DNA of 64,000 nucleotides from Duganella zoogloeoides (GTDB taxonomy: Bacteria > Pseudomonadota > Gammaproteobacteria > Burkholderiales > Burkholderiaceae_D). A program made the position numbers and the translations under genes. Shown piece after piece: positions 9,304 through 17,245 of this stretch (the first letter of the stretch is position 1; every line of letters starts with the position of its first letter). The DNA is taken from positions 1,612,001 to 1,676,000 of the forward strand of contig NZ_CP140152.1 of assembly GCF_034479515.1 (NCBI RefSeq), given 5' to 3'. The notes beneath the pieces are model-generated. The model had not been told where the DNA came from. It did no database searches and saw only the letters and a list, made by a program, of their open reading frames with translations.

Positions 9304-10359
9304 ATGACCATCAAAAACGACCAATCCGAGTTGCGCGTCCTGCGCACCGCCAACGCCGACATTCCGGTCAGCGGCGCCACGCTGGCCGATGTGGCCAAGG
9401 TGGCCGGCGTGTCGCCGATCACGGTATCGCGCGCGCTTAACCAGCCGCAGCTGGTGCGGCCGAACACGCTGGCGCGGGTGCAGCAGGCGGTGCAGCAGAC
9501 CGGCTACGTGAAAAACATGATGGCCGGTGCACTGGCATCCAACCGCAGCAAGCTGGTGTCGCTGGTGATCCCCAGCATCGCCACGCCGATCTTTGCCGAA
9601 ATGGTGGAAGCGGTGACCGATACCCTCACGCAAGCCGGTTACCAGTTGCTGCTGGGCTTGTCACGCTACGAGCCGTGGCGCGAGGAAGTGCTGGTCGAAA
9701 CCATCCTCAGCCGTCGCCCGGACGGCATCATCGTCACCGGCACGCTGCATACCGACAACACGCGGCGGCGGCTGGAGCTGTCCGGCGTGCCGGTGGTGGA
9801 GGCGTGGGACATGGCGTCGTCGCCGATCGACATGGTGGTGGGCTTTTCACACGAAGAAGTGGGACAGGCCACGGCGCGCCATTTATTGAAACGCGGCTAC
9901 CGCCGCATTGCGATTTTGGCCGTCAACGACCCGCGCGGCGCGCGCCGCAACCAGGGGCTGCAGGCGGAACTGGCGCGCCACGGCGTGGCGGTGGCGGCGG
10001 TGCAACTGATGCCGCTGCCCACCACCTTGCAACTGGGTCGCGAGGGACTGGCGCAACTGCTGGCGCAAGCGCCCGAGCTCGACGCCGTCGTGTGCAGCTC
10101 CGATACGCTGGCGCACGGCGTGCTGACCGAGGCCGTCAGCAGGGGACTGGACGTGCCGGGGCAGGTGGCCGTGATCGGTTTTGGCGATCTGAATTTCGCA
10201 GCCCACACGTATCCGCCGCTCTCGACCATCCACGTCGATGGCCGCAACATCGGCACCGTGGCGGCGCAACTGCTGCTGGACCGGCTCGATGGCGGCAACC
10301 AGGTGCGCCCGCGCGTGATCGATACCGGCTTCGAGTTGATACACCGGGCCAGTACCTGA
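9304..10359 (+). CDS. LacI-family transcriptional regulator (gluconate/sugar-acid GntR-like subgroup)
   Basis: 351 aa. The N-terminal LacI helix-turn-helix is at about residues 20-60 (TLADVAKVAGVSPITVSRALN). It is followed by the hinge and a periplasmic-binding-like sensor domain (VSLVIPSIATPIFAEMVEAV ... DGIIVTG ... VIGFGDLNF). The wording resembles the gluconate-responsive GntR group. It is divergent from gudD-gudP and probably represses them in the absence of sugar acid. ATG 9304 is preferred over one 27 bases upstream, which would overlap the -10 hexamer. Confidence 0.9.
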   Translation: MTIKNDQSELRVLRTANADIPVSGATLADVAKVAGVSPITVSRALNQPQLVRPNTLARVQQAVQQTGYVKNMMAGALASNRSKLVSLVIPSIATPIFAEMVEAVTDTLTQAGYQLLLGLSRYEPWREEVLVETILSRRPDGIIVTGTLHTDNTRRRLELSGVPVVEAWDMASSPIDMVVGFSHEEVGQATARHLLKRGYRRIAILAVNDPRGARRNQGLQAELARHGVAVAAVQLMPLPTTLQLGREGLAQLLAQAPELDAVVCSSDTLAHGVLTEAVSRGLDVPGQVAVIGFGDLNFAAHTYPPLSTIHVDGRNIGTVAAQLLLDRLDGGNQVRPRVIDTGFELIHRAST

Positions 10360-10445
10360 CCGAGCCGTCACTGCGCATCGCGGACCGCCGCGTAGGCGGG
10401 AATCCAGGTTTGCCCCCGTTGTCTCGCCCGTCCTCGACAGCAGCA

Positions 10446-11213
10446 CTACGCCGCTGGATTGCCACCTGCGCCATATTGACGGATCGAGGCCCTGCGCAGT
10501 TTCCAGACTATCCAGCTGGCCCAAAAGCGGTTAAGCCACGGTGGCGAGATTCGCCCCGCCAACCGGCGCTGCATCGCCAGCGCAGGCGACGGCTGCGCGC
10601 CCGGCACCGCAAACCAGATCCGGTTATTGCCCGCCACCCCGCGCAAGGTGCAGATCCTGCCGCCGAACGCATGCCGCAGGCGCCGCAGCATGATGCCGTA
10701 CGACGGGTCGTAACTGAAAACATTGGCCACCAGCACGCCGCCGGGGCGCAGCGCGCGGCGGCAGTCGGCGTAAAAGGCGGCACTGCCCAGCGGCGCCGGC
10801 AGGCCGTGTTCGTCGAAACCGTCCACCAGCAGCACGTCGGCGCTGCCGCGCAGCTGGCGCATGTAGCTGGCAGCGTCGGCATGGACGATGCGCAGCCGGT
10901 CGTCATCGGGCGGGATGGCGAACTGCTCGCGCAGGGCGATCACGTCGGCCCGCAATTCCAGCACGGTGATGCGCGCGCGCGGCAGGTAGCGGTAGCAGAA
11001 CTTGACCAGCGAACCGCCGCCCAGGCCCACCATCACGATGTGCGCCGGCTGCGGCTGGAACAGGGTAAAACACATCATGGCGCGGCAGTAGGCGAGTACC
11101 AGGTCGTCGGGATGCGATAGCTTCATCTCGCTTTGCACCATGCCTGGGCGAAATTCCAGCAGGCGGCGATTGCCACGGGTGTGGACCTGGGGATGGGGAT
11201 CGGGTGGCGTCAA
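10446..11213 (-). CDS. Spermidine synthase-like methyltransferase-fold protein
   Basis: 255 aa Rossmann-fold protein of the spermidine/spermine synthase group. VMVGLGGGSLVKF is the glycine-rich cofactor loop, VLELRAD the acidic strand end and VDGFDEHGLP the loop that carries the gatekeeping aspartate in true synthases. Upstream R.LLEF....VQSEM matches the usual N-terminal strand, which supports the TTG start at 11213 although no ribosome site is seen. Many stand-alone homologues lack proven aminopropyltransferase activity and no speD lies nearby, so the substrate is uncertain. Confidence 0.8.
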   Translation of the reverse strand: MTPPDPHPQVHTRGNRRLLEFRPGMVQSEMKLSHPDDLVLAYCRAMMCFTLFQPQPAHIVMVGLGGGSLVKFCYRYLPRARITVLELRADVIALREQFAIPPDDDRLRIVHADAASYMRQLRGSADVLLVDGFDEHGLPAPLGSAAFYADCRRALRPGGVLVANVFSYDPSYGIMLRRLRHAFGGRICTLRGVAGNNRIWFAVPGAQPSPALAMQRRLAGRISPPWLNRFWASWIVWKLRRASIRQYGAGGNPAA

Positions 11214-11344
11214 GTGTCTGAAAAATCCGGGATGTCGATTTATAGTAGCATGCGGCCGTCACTTTCATTTACAGAAGGAAAATTTCTAGGTAAATTGGCG
11301 GGGCACCGCCACGGGCGGACCATACGCAAAACCGGAGAACCACG

Positions 11345-11620
11345 ATGTTTTTAGATCACCCCACGCTGACCGCCACCAACAGTATTACTGAACCCGACCG
11401 TATCGAGCGCCTGACCCGCGTGTACGGTTACGTGGTGGCGCTGGCCGACCTGTCGGGCCACCAGAGCTTCATTGAAAAAGTCAGCCAGCTGCACGATCAC
11501 AAGGGCACGCTGATCGTGTTCTGGCACGACAGCCCCAACGAGGACGAAAAAGAACTGTTCTCCAGGGCCTGGGCCAGCAAGATGGGCGACGGCACCACCA
11601 ACGTCGAACACGAGGTCTGA
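11345..11620 (+). CDS. Small hypothetical protein, 91 aa
   Basis: Not recognised. Acidic, soluble, with one region WHDSPNEDEKELFSRAW that looks helical and amphipathic. GGAG lies 8 bases before the ATG. Its stop is 13 bases before the start of the GGDEF membrane protein, so the two are probably co-transcribed. Confidence 0.75.
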   Translation: MFLDHPTLTATNSITEPDRIERLTRVYGYVVALADLSGHQSFIEKVSQLHDHKGTLIVFWHDSPNEDEKELFSRAWASKMGDGTTNVEHEV

Positions 11621-11633
11621 GTCGCCCCCGGTC

Positions 11634-12815
11634 ATGGATATCAAGACGCTGGTCCTGGCGCTGGCGCTGGGCAACCTCAGCCTGTGCGTGGCGCTGTTCT
11701 TTTTCGAGCAGCCAGCCGGCGCCGCTAATGCGGCGCGCGGCAATGCCACGTGGGCGCGCGCCCGGCAACTGCAGGCACTGGCCTGGGGCCTGGTGTACCT
11801 GCGCGGCACGCTCCCCGATTTCCTGACCATACCCTTTGCCAATACCCTGCTGCTGGCCGGCTTTGCGCTGGACGCGGCGGCGCTGTGGGATCAGGCCGGC
11901 CGGCGCATCTGGCGCCGCTACCTGCTGCCCGTGCTGCTGATCGCGGTGGCGGCCTTTGTCGGCGCCTGGCTGTTGCAACGCACGCCGCCCGAGCGGCAGG
12001 CGATTTCTTCGCTGGCCATCGGCTTCTTTGTCGCTGCCGGCGCCGGCGCGCTGGGCCGGGGCTGGTCGGCGGGCACGCTGCTGCGCCGCTACCTGGTGGC
12101 CAGCACGGTGGTGCTGGCGCTGGCAGTCGTCGCGCGCGGCCTGCTGGTGCTGCTCCTGCCCAATGGCTGGTCCTGGGTGAGCCCGGAGCTGGTGCAGGGC
12201 ATGGGCCTGGTCGCCCTTTACCTGGTCATGCTGGGCAACGGCTTCGGCTACCTGCTGCTGGTGCGCCAGCGCCTGCAAAACGAGCTGGAACGGCTGGAAG
12301 TGATCGATCCTTTGACGTCCGCCCTGAACCGGCGCGGCTTCCACCAGGCGCTGGCGCCGTGGCTGGCGCTGGCGCGCCGGCCCGGTCAGCCTACCGCGCT
12401 GGTGATCATCGATCTCGACGATTTCAAGCGCGTCAATGACCATTATGGACACCTGGCCGGCGACCAGGTGCTGGTCGCCATGGCCCACGCCTGCAAGCGG
12501 CAGCTGCGTGACAGCGACACCCTGGGCCACCTGGGCGGCGGCGAATTCGCCATCCTGCTGCCGCGCACCGCGCTCGATGATGCGCTGCTGGTGGCCGAAC
12601 GCGTACGCGGCGCACTGGCCGTGCAACCGGTCAAGGCCGAAAAAGCCATCATCAACCTCACCGCCAGCCTGGGCGCCACCACAATGCGCGCCGACGACAC
12701 CACCGTGGGCCTGTTCCAGCGCGCCGACCTGGCGCGGCAACTGGCCAGGGCGGCCGGCGGCAACCGGGTGGCCGCGCAGGCTGCCGCCGATCGCGCCGCC
12801 ACGCTCGACGCCTGA
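11634..12815 (+). CDS. Membrane GGDEF-domain protein with degenerate GGGEF active site
   Basis: 393 aa. The N-terminal half has about six or seven membrane segments (residues roughly 1-215). A GGDEF domain follows from about residue 225. The signature loop reads GGGEF at residues 301-305, with glycine in place of the metal-binding acidic residue, while the inhibitory I-site RDSD (residues 292-295, five before the loop) is intact. Such proteins often bind c-di-GMP as receptors instead of making it; weak cyclase activity cannot be excluded. The start at 11634 has a weak site but abuts the small upstream gene. Confidence 0.88.
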   Translation: MDIKTLVLALALGNLSLCVALFFFEQPAGAANAARGNATWARARQLQALAWGLVYLRGTLPDFLTIPFANTLLLAGFALDAAALWDQAGRRIWRRYLLPVLLIAVAAFVGAWLLQRTPPERQAISSLAIGFFVAAGAGALGRGWSAGTLLRRYLVASTVVLALAVVARGLLVLLLPNGWSWVSPELVQGMGLVALYLVMLGNGFGYLLLVRQRLQNELERLEVIDPLTSALNRRGFHQALAPWLALARRPGQPTALVIIDLDDFKRVNDHYGHLAGDQVLVAMAHACKRQLRDSDTLGHLGGGEFAILLPRTALDDALLVAERVRGALAVQPVKAEKAIINLTASLGATTMRADDTTVGLFQRADLARQLARAAGGNRVAAQAAADRAATLDA

Positions 12816-12858
12816 GTGCCGGAGCACCTGGCCAATTTATCCCGCATGGCGGACTCGA

Positions 12859-12876
12859 TTGTCATCATGCCGTCAC
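12859..12876 (+). promoter_or_regulatory. Candidate PhoB box upstream of ppx
   Basis: TTGTCAT, four bases, CCGTCAC. Each half matches the CTGTCAT/C Pho half-site in 6 of 7 positions, and the 11-base period is correct. It lies 97 bases before the ppx start. A TATCGT hexamer lies about 11 bases beyond the box, where a Pho promoter -10 is expected. The overlapping inverted repeat ATGCCGT...ACGGCAT (12867-12887) is an alternative reading. Confidence 0.5.
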
Positions 12877-12973
12877 AAGTACGGCATATCGTGATAGCAT
12901 TTTTAAAATCATCTAAATCGTTTAGTTAAATTTTTTTCCGCCGGCGCGCGCCGGGCGGGCATGGGTTCATATT

Positions 12974-14428
12974 ATGTATGCAGCAGTAGACCTGGGTTCC
13001 AACAGCTTCCGCCTCCACATCGGCAAACACGATGGCGATGCGATCCGCGTGCTCAAGAGCGTGCGCGAACCGATCCGCCTGGCTGCCGGCCTCGACGACA
13101 AGGGCAACCTCACCCCGGCCGCCATGCAGACCGCGCTGGCGTGCCTGCGCAATTTCCGCGAGGTGCTGGCCAGCTACAAGCTCGACGCGGTGCGCGTCGT
13201 CGCCACGTCGGCCATGCGGGTGGCGCGCAATTCGGCCGTTTTCCTGCCCGAGGCCGAGCAGGCCATCGGCTATCCGATCGAGATCATCTCCGGCGAAGAG
13301 GAGGGGCGCCTGATCTACATGGGCGTGGCCAGCGCCGTGGCGGTGCCCGGCGAGCGGCGCCTGGTGATCGACATCGGCGGCGGCTCCACCGAGTTGATAC
13401 TGGGGCGCGGCCAGGAAATCGAGCGGGTCGAATCGTTCAGCGTGGGCACCGTCAAGCAAAGCCTGTCGTTCTTCGTGGGCGGCCGGGTGGACGGGCCGTC
13501 GTTCGAGGCGGCCATCCTGTCGGCGCGCAGCCATTTCGAGGATGCCGCGCCGCCGTACCGGCCGCAGTTCTGGAAGCAGTGCTACGGCTCGTCCGGCACC
13601 GCGCGCACGATTGCCGACATCATCGTCAAGAACGGCATCGGCAAGGAGGTCAATGCCGAGACGCTGTCCGCGCTCAAGCAGCGCTTCATCGAATTCGGCC
13701 ACGTGAGCAAGATCGATATGCCCGGCCTGCGGCCCGACCGCGCCAGCACCATCATCGGCGGCCTGGCGATCTTGATCGGCCTGGTGCGCGAGCTCGGCAT
13801 CCCGGTGGTGCAGCCGATCGAGGCGGGCCTGCGCATGGGCGTGATGTGGGATTTGCACCTGCGCTCGACCAAGCGCGATCGCCGCGAGCAGTCGGTGCAG
13901 GCGTGCGTGGAAAAATTCCACGTCGATCAGCGCCGCGCCAACCGGGTAGCCGACGACGCGCTGGCGCTGTACGCGCAAACCAAGCCGTCGTGCGAGGTCT
14001 ATACGCGCCACCTGTACTGGAGCGCGCTGCTGCACGAGGTAGGACTGGTGGTGTCGCACACCGGCTACCACAAGCACGCATGCTACATGATCGAAAATGC
14101 CGATCTGCCGGGATTTACCACGCGTGAGCAAAAGCTCATGAGCCGGCTGGTGGTGGCGCACAAGGGCAACTTGCGCAAGGTGTCGGAGATGATCGAGGAA
14201 GTCGATATCGCCAAGGCGGTGGTGGCGTTCCGGCTGGCGGTGCTGTTCATGCACTCGCGCATCGACATCGACTTCAGCCTGGTCAAGCTGCGCATGAAGA
14301 GCCGCGTCGAGCTCGACATCCCGCGCGAGTGGGTGGCCGACCACCCCACGCTGTCGTACTGGCTCGAAAAAGAACAGGAACACTGGGACGACGTGGGCGT
14401 GGATTTCACCATCAGGACTACCGGATGA
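12974..14428 (+). CDS. ppx: Exopolyphosphatase / guanosine pentaphosphatase family
   Basis: 484 aa, ASKHA ATPase fold. The N-terminal motif AVDLGSNSFRLHIG and the second phosphate loop VIDIGGGSTELILG are diagnostic of Ppx/GppA. The C-terminal half is an HD-like helical region typical of the long form. It removes terminal phosphate from polyphosphate and possibly pppGpp; Ppx and GppA cannot be separated by eye. The ribosome site before ATG 12974 is weak. A possible PhoB box upstream fits phosphate-starvation control. Confidence 0.9.
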   Translation: MYAAVDLGSNSFRLHIGKHDGDAIRVLKSVREPIRLAAGLDDKGNLTPAAMQTALACLRNFREVLASYKLDAVRVVATSAMRVARNSAVFLPEAEQAIGYPIEIISGEEEGRLIYMGVASAVAVPGERRLVIDIGGGSTELILGRGQEIERVESFSVGTVKQSLSFFVGGRVDGPSFEAAILSARSHFEDAAPPYRPQFWKQCYGSSGTARTIADIIVKNGIGKEVNAETLSALKQRFIEFGHVSKIDMPGLRPDRASTIIGGLAILIGLVRELGIPVVQPIEAGLRMGVMWDLHLRSTKRDRREQSVQACVEKFHVDQRRANRVADDALALYAQTKPSCEVYTRHLYWSALLHEVGLVVSHTGYHKHACYMIENADLPGFTTREQKLMSRLVVAHKGNLRKVSEMIEEVDIAKAVVAFRLAVLFMHSRIDIDFSLVKLRMKSRVELDIPREWVADHPTLSYWLEKEQEHWDDVGVDFTIRTTG

Positions 14429-14521
14429 TTGCCCAAAACGCCAGCACATTTGCGATTGCACAAGCAAAATTCCTTTAAATGATATATATTGTTTATATCG
14501 TTGGATAATTTTGGAGCCTGT

Positions 14522-15394
14522 ATGAATAAAACTATTGATGAACAAGTGATCGATAAAACGCCTTCAAGCAAAGCCGCTGTGAATGCTGTGCCAGCCAAGT
14601 CCGCCGAAGCGAAAGTCGAGTCCGCACCGGTTGCCAAGCCAGCCGCCGCGAAGCCTGCGGTTGCCAAACCGGTCGCCGCCAAGGCGGCAGTTGCCAAGCC
14701 GGCAGTTGCCAAGACTGATGTCGCCAAGGCCGCTGCGGCCCAGCCTGCTGCCGCCAAGCCAGCCGCTGTCAAAGCAGCTGCCGCCAAGCCTGCCGCCGCC
14801 AAAGCCGCTGCTGCCAAGCCTGCTGCAACCAGGGCCGCCGCTGCCAAGCCAGCCGCCGCAGCCGCCACTAAAGCTGCCGCCAAGCCAGTGACCAAAGCTG
14901 CCGCCAAGCCAGTAGCCGCTACACCAGCAGCCGCCAAGGCCGCGCCGAAGGCTGCCGTCAAGCCAGCCAGCAAGCCCGAAGCCAAGGCCGCCGGCAAGCC
15001 AGCCACGAAAGCCACCGCCAAGGCCGCGCCGAAGGCCGCTGCCAAGCCTGCGGTGAAAGCATCGAAGCCAGCAACCATGCAAGCAACTAAGCAAGCAACT
15101 AAGCAAGCAACTAAGCAAGCAACCAAGCCAGCTGCCAAGACCGCCGCCGTGGAGGCCGGCGCCGACAAAGCCCGCAAGGACAAACTGGTGCGCGACAGCT
15201 TCACCATGCCCGAGCAGGAGTACGCAGTGCTCGGCCAGGTCAAGAAGACCTGCCTGAAAGCCGGCATCGAGATCAAGAAAAGCGAACTGCTGCGTATCGG
15301 CGTGGCACTGATCAGCCAGATCGATCTGGCCACCCTGAAAAAAGTGCTGGCCAGCCTGCCGCAACTGAAAACCGGCCGTCCAAAGAAGTCCTGA
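14522..15394 (+). CDS. Alanine/lysine-rich histone H1-like (AlgP-type) protein with conserved C-terminus
   Basis: 290 aa. Residues about 15-210 are low-complexity, built of degenerate AAKPA and AKPAV repeats, strongly basic and certainly disordered, like AlgP and eukaryotic H1 tails that bind DNA non-specifically. The last 75 residues are ordinary sequence (DSFTMPEQEYAVLGQVKK ... ELLRIGVALI), probably a small folded domain. GGAG precedes ATG 14522. The upstream 90 bases are AT-rich. Repeat length is likely to vary between strains. A role in nucleoid structure or regulation is inferred. Confidence 0.85.
   Translation: MNKTIDEQVIDKTPSSKAAVNAVPAKSAEAKVESAPVAKPAAAKPAVAKPVAAKAAVAKPAVAKTDVAKAAAAQPAAAKPAAVKAAAAKPAAAKAAAAKPAATRAAAAKPAAAAATKAAAKPVTKAAAKPVAATPAAAKAAPKAAVKPASKPEAKAAGKPATKATAKAAPKAAAKPAVKASKPATMQATKQATKQATKQATKPAAKTAAVEAGADKARKDKLVRDSFTMPEQEYAVLGQVKKTCLKAGIEIKKSELLRIGVALISQIDLATLKKVLASLPQLKTGRPKKS
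15079..15126 (+). repeat. Four tandem copies of a 12-bp unit inside the histone-like gene
   Basis: GCAAGCAACTAA is repeated at 15079, 15091 and 15103, with a last copy differing by one base (GCAAGCAACCAA) at 15115. It encodes QATK repeats and keeps the frame, so slippage changes protein length only. Confidence 0.85.
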
Positions 15395-15431
15395 TGGAGG
15401 AAACACTGATCTGAATACAACAGATCGGTGC

Positions 15432-15464
15432 ATGTCACGGAAATGACATTTTTCTGTCATTTCC
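15432..15464 (+). promoter_or_regulatory. Candidate triple PhoB box / palindrome upstream of olsB
   Basis: Seven-base units ATGTCAC (15432), ATGACAT (15443) and CTGTCAT (15454) are spaced exactly 11 bases apart, as in Pho boxes; the last is a perfect half-site. GGAAATGACA and TGTCATTTCC (15439-15448, 15455-15464) also form a perfect inverted repeat. No T-run follows, so a terminator is less likely. The gene start is 53 bases downstream. Confidence 0.5.
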
Positions 15465-15516
15465 TTGAAGTATTCGATGGTTACGCTTGCTTCGTCACCC
15501 ACACAAAGGATGAAGC

Positions 15517-16305
15517 ATGCAAACCTCGATCTTACAAGCTGCGAACCTCCCGGCGGACGTCCGTCCCGCTTCCGGCAAGCTGGTGCTGAGCATGGCAAGC
15601 ACGCCGGAAGAGCTGCACGAAGTGCAGCGCCTGCGCTACAAAGTCTTCATCGAAACCATGGGTCTGTCCTCGCTCGAAAGCCCCGATGGCCTCGACAGCG
15701 ACGAATTCGACGCCTATTGCGACCACCTGATCGTGCGCGATGTCGATACCCTCAAAGTCGTCGGTACTTACCGCCTGCTGAGCGCTACCCGCGCCCGCAA
15801 GCTGGGCCGCCTGTATTCCGAAGGCGAGTTCGATCTTGGCCGCCTCAATCACCTGCGCGGCCGCATGGTGGAAGCGGGCCGCGCCTGCATCCATCCCGCC
15901 TACCGTGGCGGCAGCGTGATCATGTTGCTGTGGTCCGGCCTGGCCGAGTACATGCGCCGCGAAAATTGCGATTACCTGATCGGCTGCGCCAGCATCAGCC
16001 TGGCCGATGGCGGCCACAATGCCGTCGCCGTCTATCAGCAACTGATCGGCAAGCACCTCGCTCCCCTCGAATACCGCGTAACTCCGCACCTGCCATTCCC
16101 GTTCGGCAAGCTGGAAGCGGCGCAAAAGCCGCAAGTACCTGCGCTGCTCAAGGGCTATATGCGCTCGGGCGCGTGGATTTGCGGCGAACCGGCCTGGGAT
16201 CCGGATTTCGAAAGCGCCGACCTGTTCCTGATGATGCCGCTGGCGAACCTCGATGCGCGCTATGCGCGCCACTATGGCGTGGGCGGCGAGCCGCTGGCAG
16301 CTTGA
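15517..16305 (+). CDS. olsB: Ornithine N-acyltransferase-like GNAT protein (OlsB family)
   Basis: 262 aa, Acetyltransf_5 type GNAT fold. Motifs seen are RLRYKVFIETMG near residue 45, VVGTYRLLS, VEAGRACIHPAYRGGSVIMLLW and the later IGCASISLADGGHNAVAVYQ. These match OlsB, which transfers a 3-hydroxyacyl chain from acyl-ACP to ornithine as the first step of ornithine-lipid synthesis. olsA is not in the window. AAAGGA precedes the ATG. Ornithine lipids replace phospholipids in phosphate starvation in many bacteria, which fits the Pho-like box upstream. Confidence 0.85.
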   Translation: MQTSILQAANLPADVRPASGKLVLSMASTPEELHEVQRLRYKVFIETMGLSSLESPDGLDSDEFDAYCDHLIVRDVDTLKVVGTYRLLSATRARKLGRLYSEGEFDLGRLNHLRGRMVEAGRACIHPAYRGGSVIMLLWSGLAEYMRRENCDYLIGCASISLADGGHNAVAVYQQLIGKHLAPLEYRVTPHLPFPFGKLEAAQKPQVPALLKGYMRSGAWICGEPAWDPDFESADLFLMMPLANLDARYARHYGVGGEPLAA

Positions 16306-16424
16306 CCGCACCCCGCCTTCGGCGATACGCCGCCCCAGCCTTGTCGGGATGGACTGCGGCAGCGACCGCCCCTGGGCGTCCCTGCGCGGTACAATCGAGC
16401 CTTGTACGACTACGCGGGGCGGCA

Positions 16425-17243
16425 ATGAAACTCGACCAGGAAACAGAACGCAGCGGCACCCAGCAGCGCCCGGTGCTGCGCCATCGCGGCATCGCGCCGG
16501 AAGGCGCGATCGCCACCACCGACCAGGTGGCGGAAGAGCTGCCGGTGGCGCTGGTGTTTAATGGCATCTCGCACGCGGTGATGATGGTCACGCCGCGCGA
16601 CCTGCAGGCGTTTGCCATGGGCTTTGCGCTGACCGAAGGCCTGGTGGGCAAGGCGTCCGACGTGTTCGATATCGAAGTGCAGGAACACGCGCGCAGCGTG
16701 GAGGTGGCGCTGACCATCGCGCAGGAAGACTTCATGCTGCTCAAGCAGCAGCGCCGGTCGATGGCGGGGCGCAGCGGTTGCGGCGTGTGCGGTGTCGAGA
16801 GCCTGGAGCTGATCGATGTCACGCCGCCGCGCATTGACGCCGCGCCGCTGCACGACGACGTGTCGCTGGCGCCGGCCATCGCCCGCGCCGCAGCCGGATT
16901 GGGCGCGCACCAGCACCTGATGCGCGCCACCGGCGGCGTCCATGCCGCCGCCTGGTGCGACGCCAGTGGCGCCGTGCTGCGCGTGTGCGAAGACGTGGGC
17001 CGCCACAACGCCATGGACAAGCTGATCGGCTACCTGGCGCTCGAGCGCGTGGACATGACCCAAGGCTTTGTATTCATGTCGAGTCGCGCCAGCTATGAGC
17101 TGGTGCGCAAGGCCGCACGCCTGAACATCCCGCTGCTGGCCACCATTTCGGCCCCGAGCACCCTGGCGATCGACGTCGCGCTGGCAGCCGGCATCAAGCT
17201 GGTGAGCTTTTGCCGCAAGGACGATTGCGTCGAGTACACTTGA
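16425..17243 (+). CDS. fdhD: Formate dehydrogenase accessory sulfurtransferase
   Basis: 272 aa. FdhD carries sulfur from IscS to the molybdenum cofactor of formate dehydrogenase. The double-cysteine motif GCGVCG (in GRSGCGVCGVES) is present, as are CEDVGRHNAMDKLIGYL and SSRASYELVRKAA. A TACAAT -10-like hexamer lies at 16390-16395. The formate dehydrogenase genes are not in the window. The start at ATG 16425 has only a weak ribosome site but the protein begins at the expected place. Confidence 0.93.
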   Translation: MKLDQETERSGTQQRPVLRHRGIAPEGAIATTDQVAEELPVALVFNGISHAVMMVTPRDLQAFAMGFALTEGLVGKASDVFDIEVQEHARSVEVALTIAQEDFMLLKQQRRSMAGRSGCGVCGVESLELIDVTPPRIDAAPLHDDVSLAPAIARAAAGLGAHQHLMRATGGVHAAAWCDASGAVLRVCEDVGRHNAMDKLIGYLALERVDMTQGFVFMSSRASYELVRKAARLNIPLLATISAPSTLAIDVALAAGIKLVSFCRKDDCVEYT

Positions 17244-17245
17244 CT

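Noticed and set aside
10446..11213. True spermidine synthase
   Set aside because: No speD or polyamine genes are nearby, and the family has many stand-alone proteins of unknown activity.
15079..15126. Tandem repeats as a CRISPR-like array
   Set aside because: They are short, contiguous, in frame and have no spacers.
15439..15464. Palindrome as a terminator of the histone-like gene
   Set aside because: It has low GC and no T-run, and its units fit an 11-bp Pho box better; an end-of-transcript role is not excluded.
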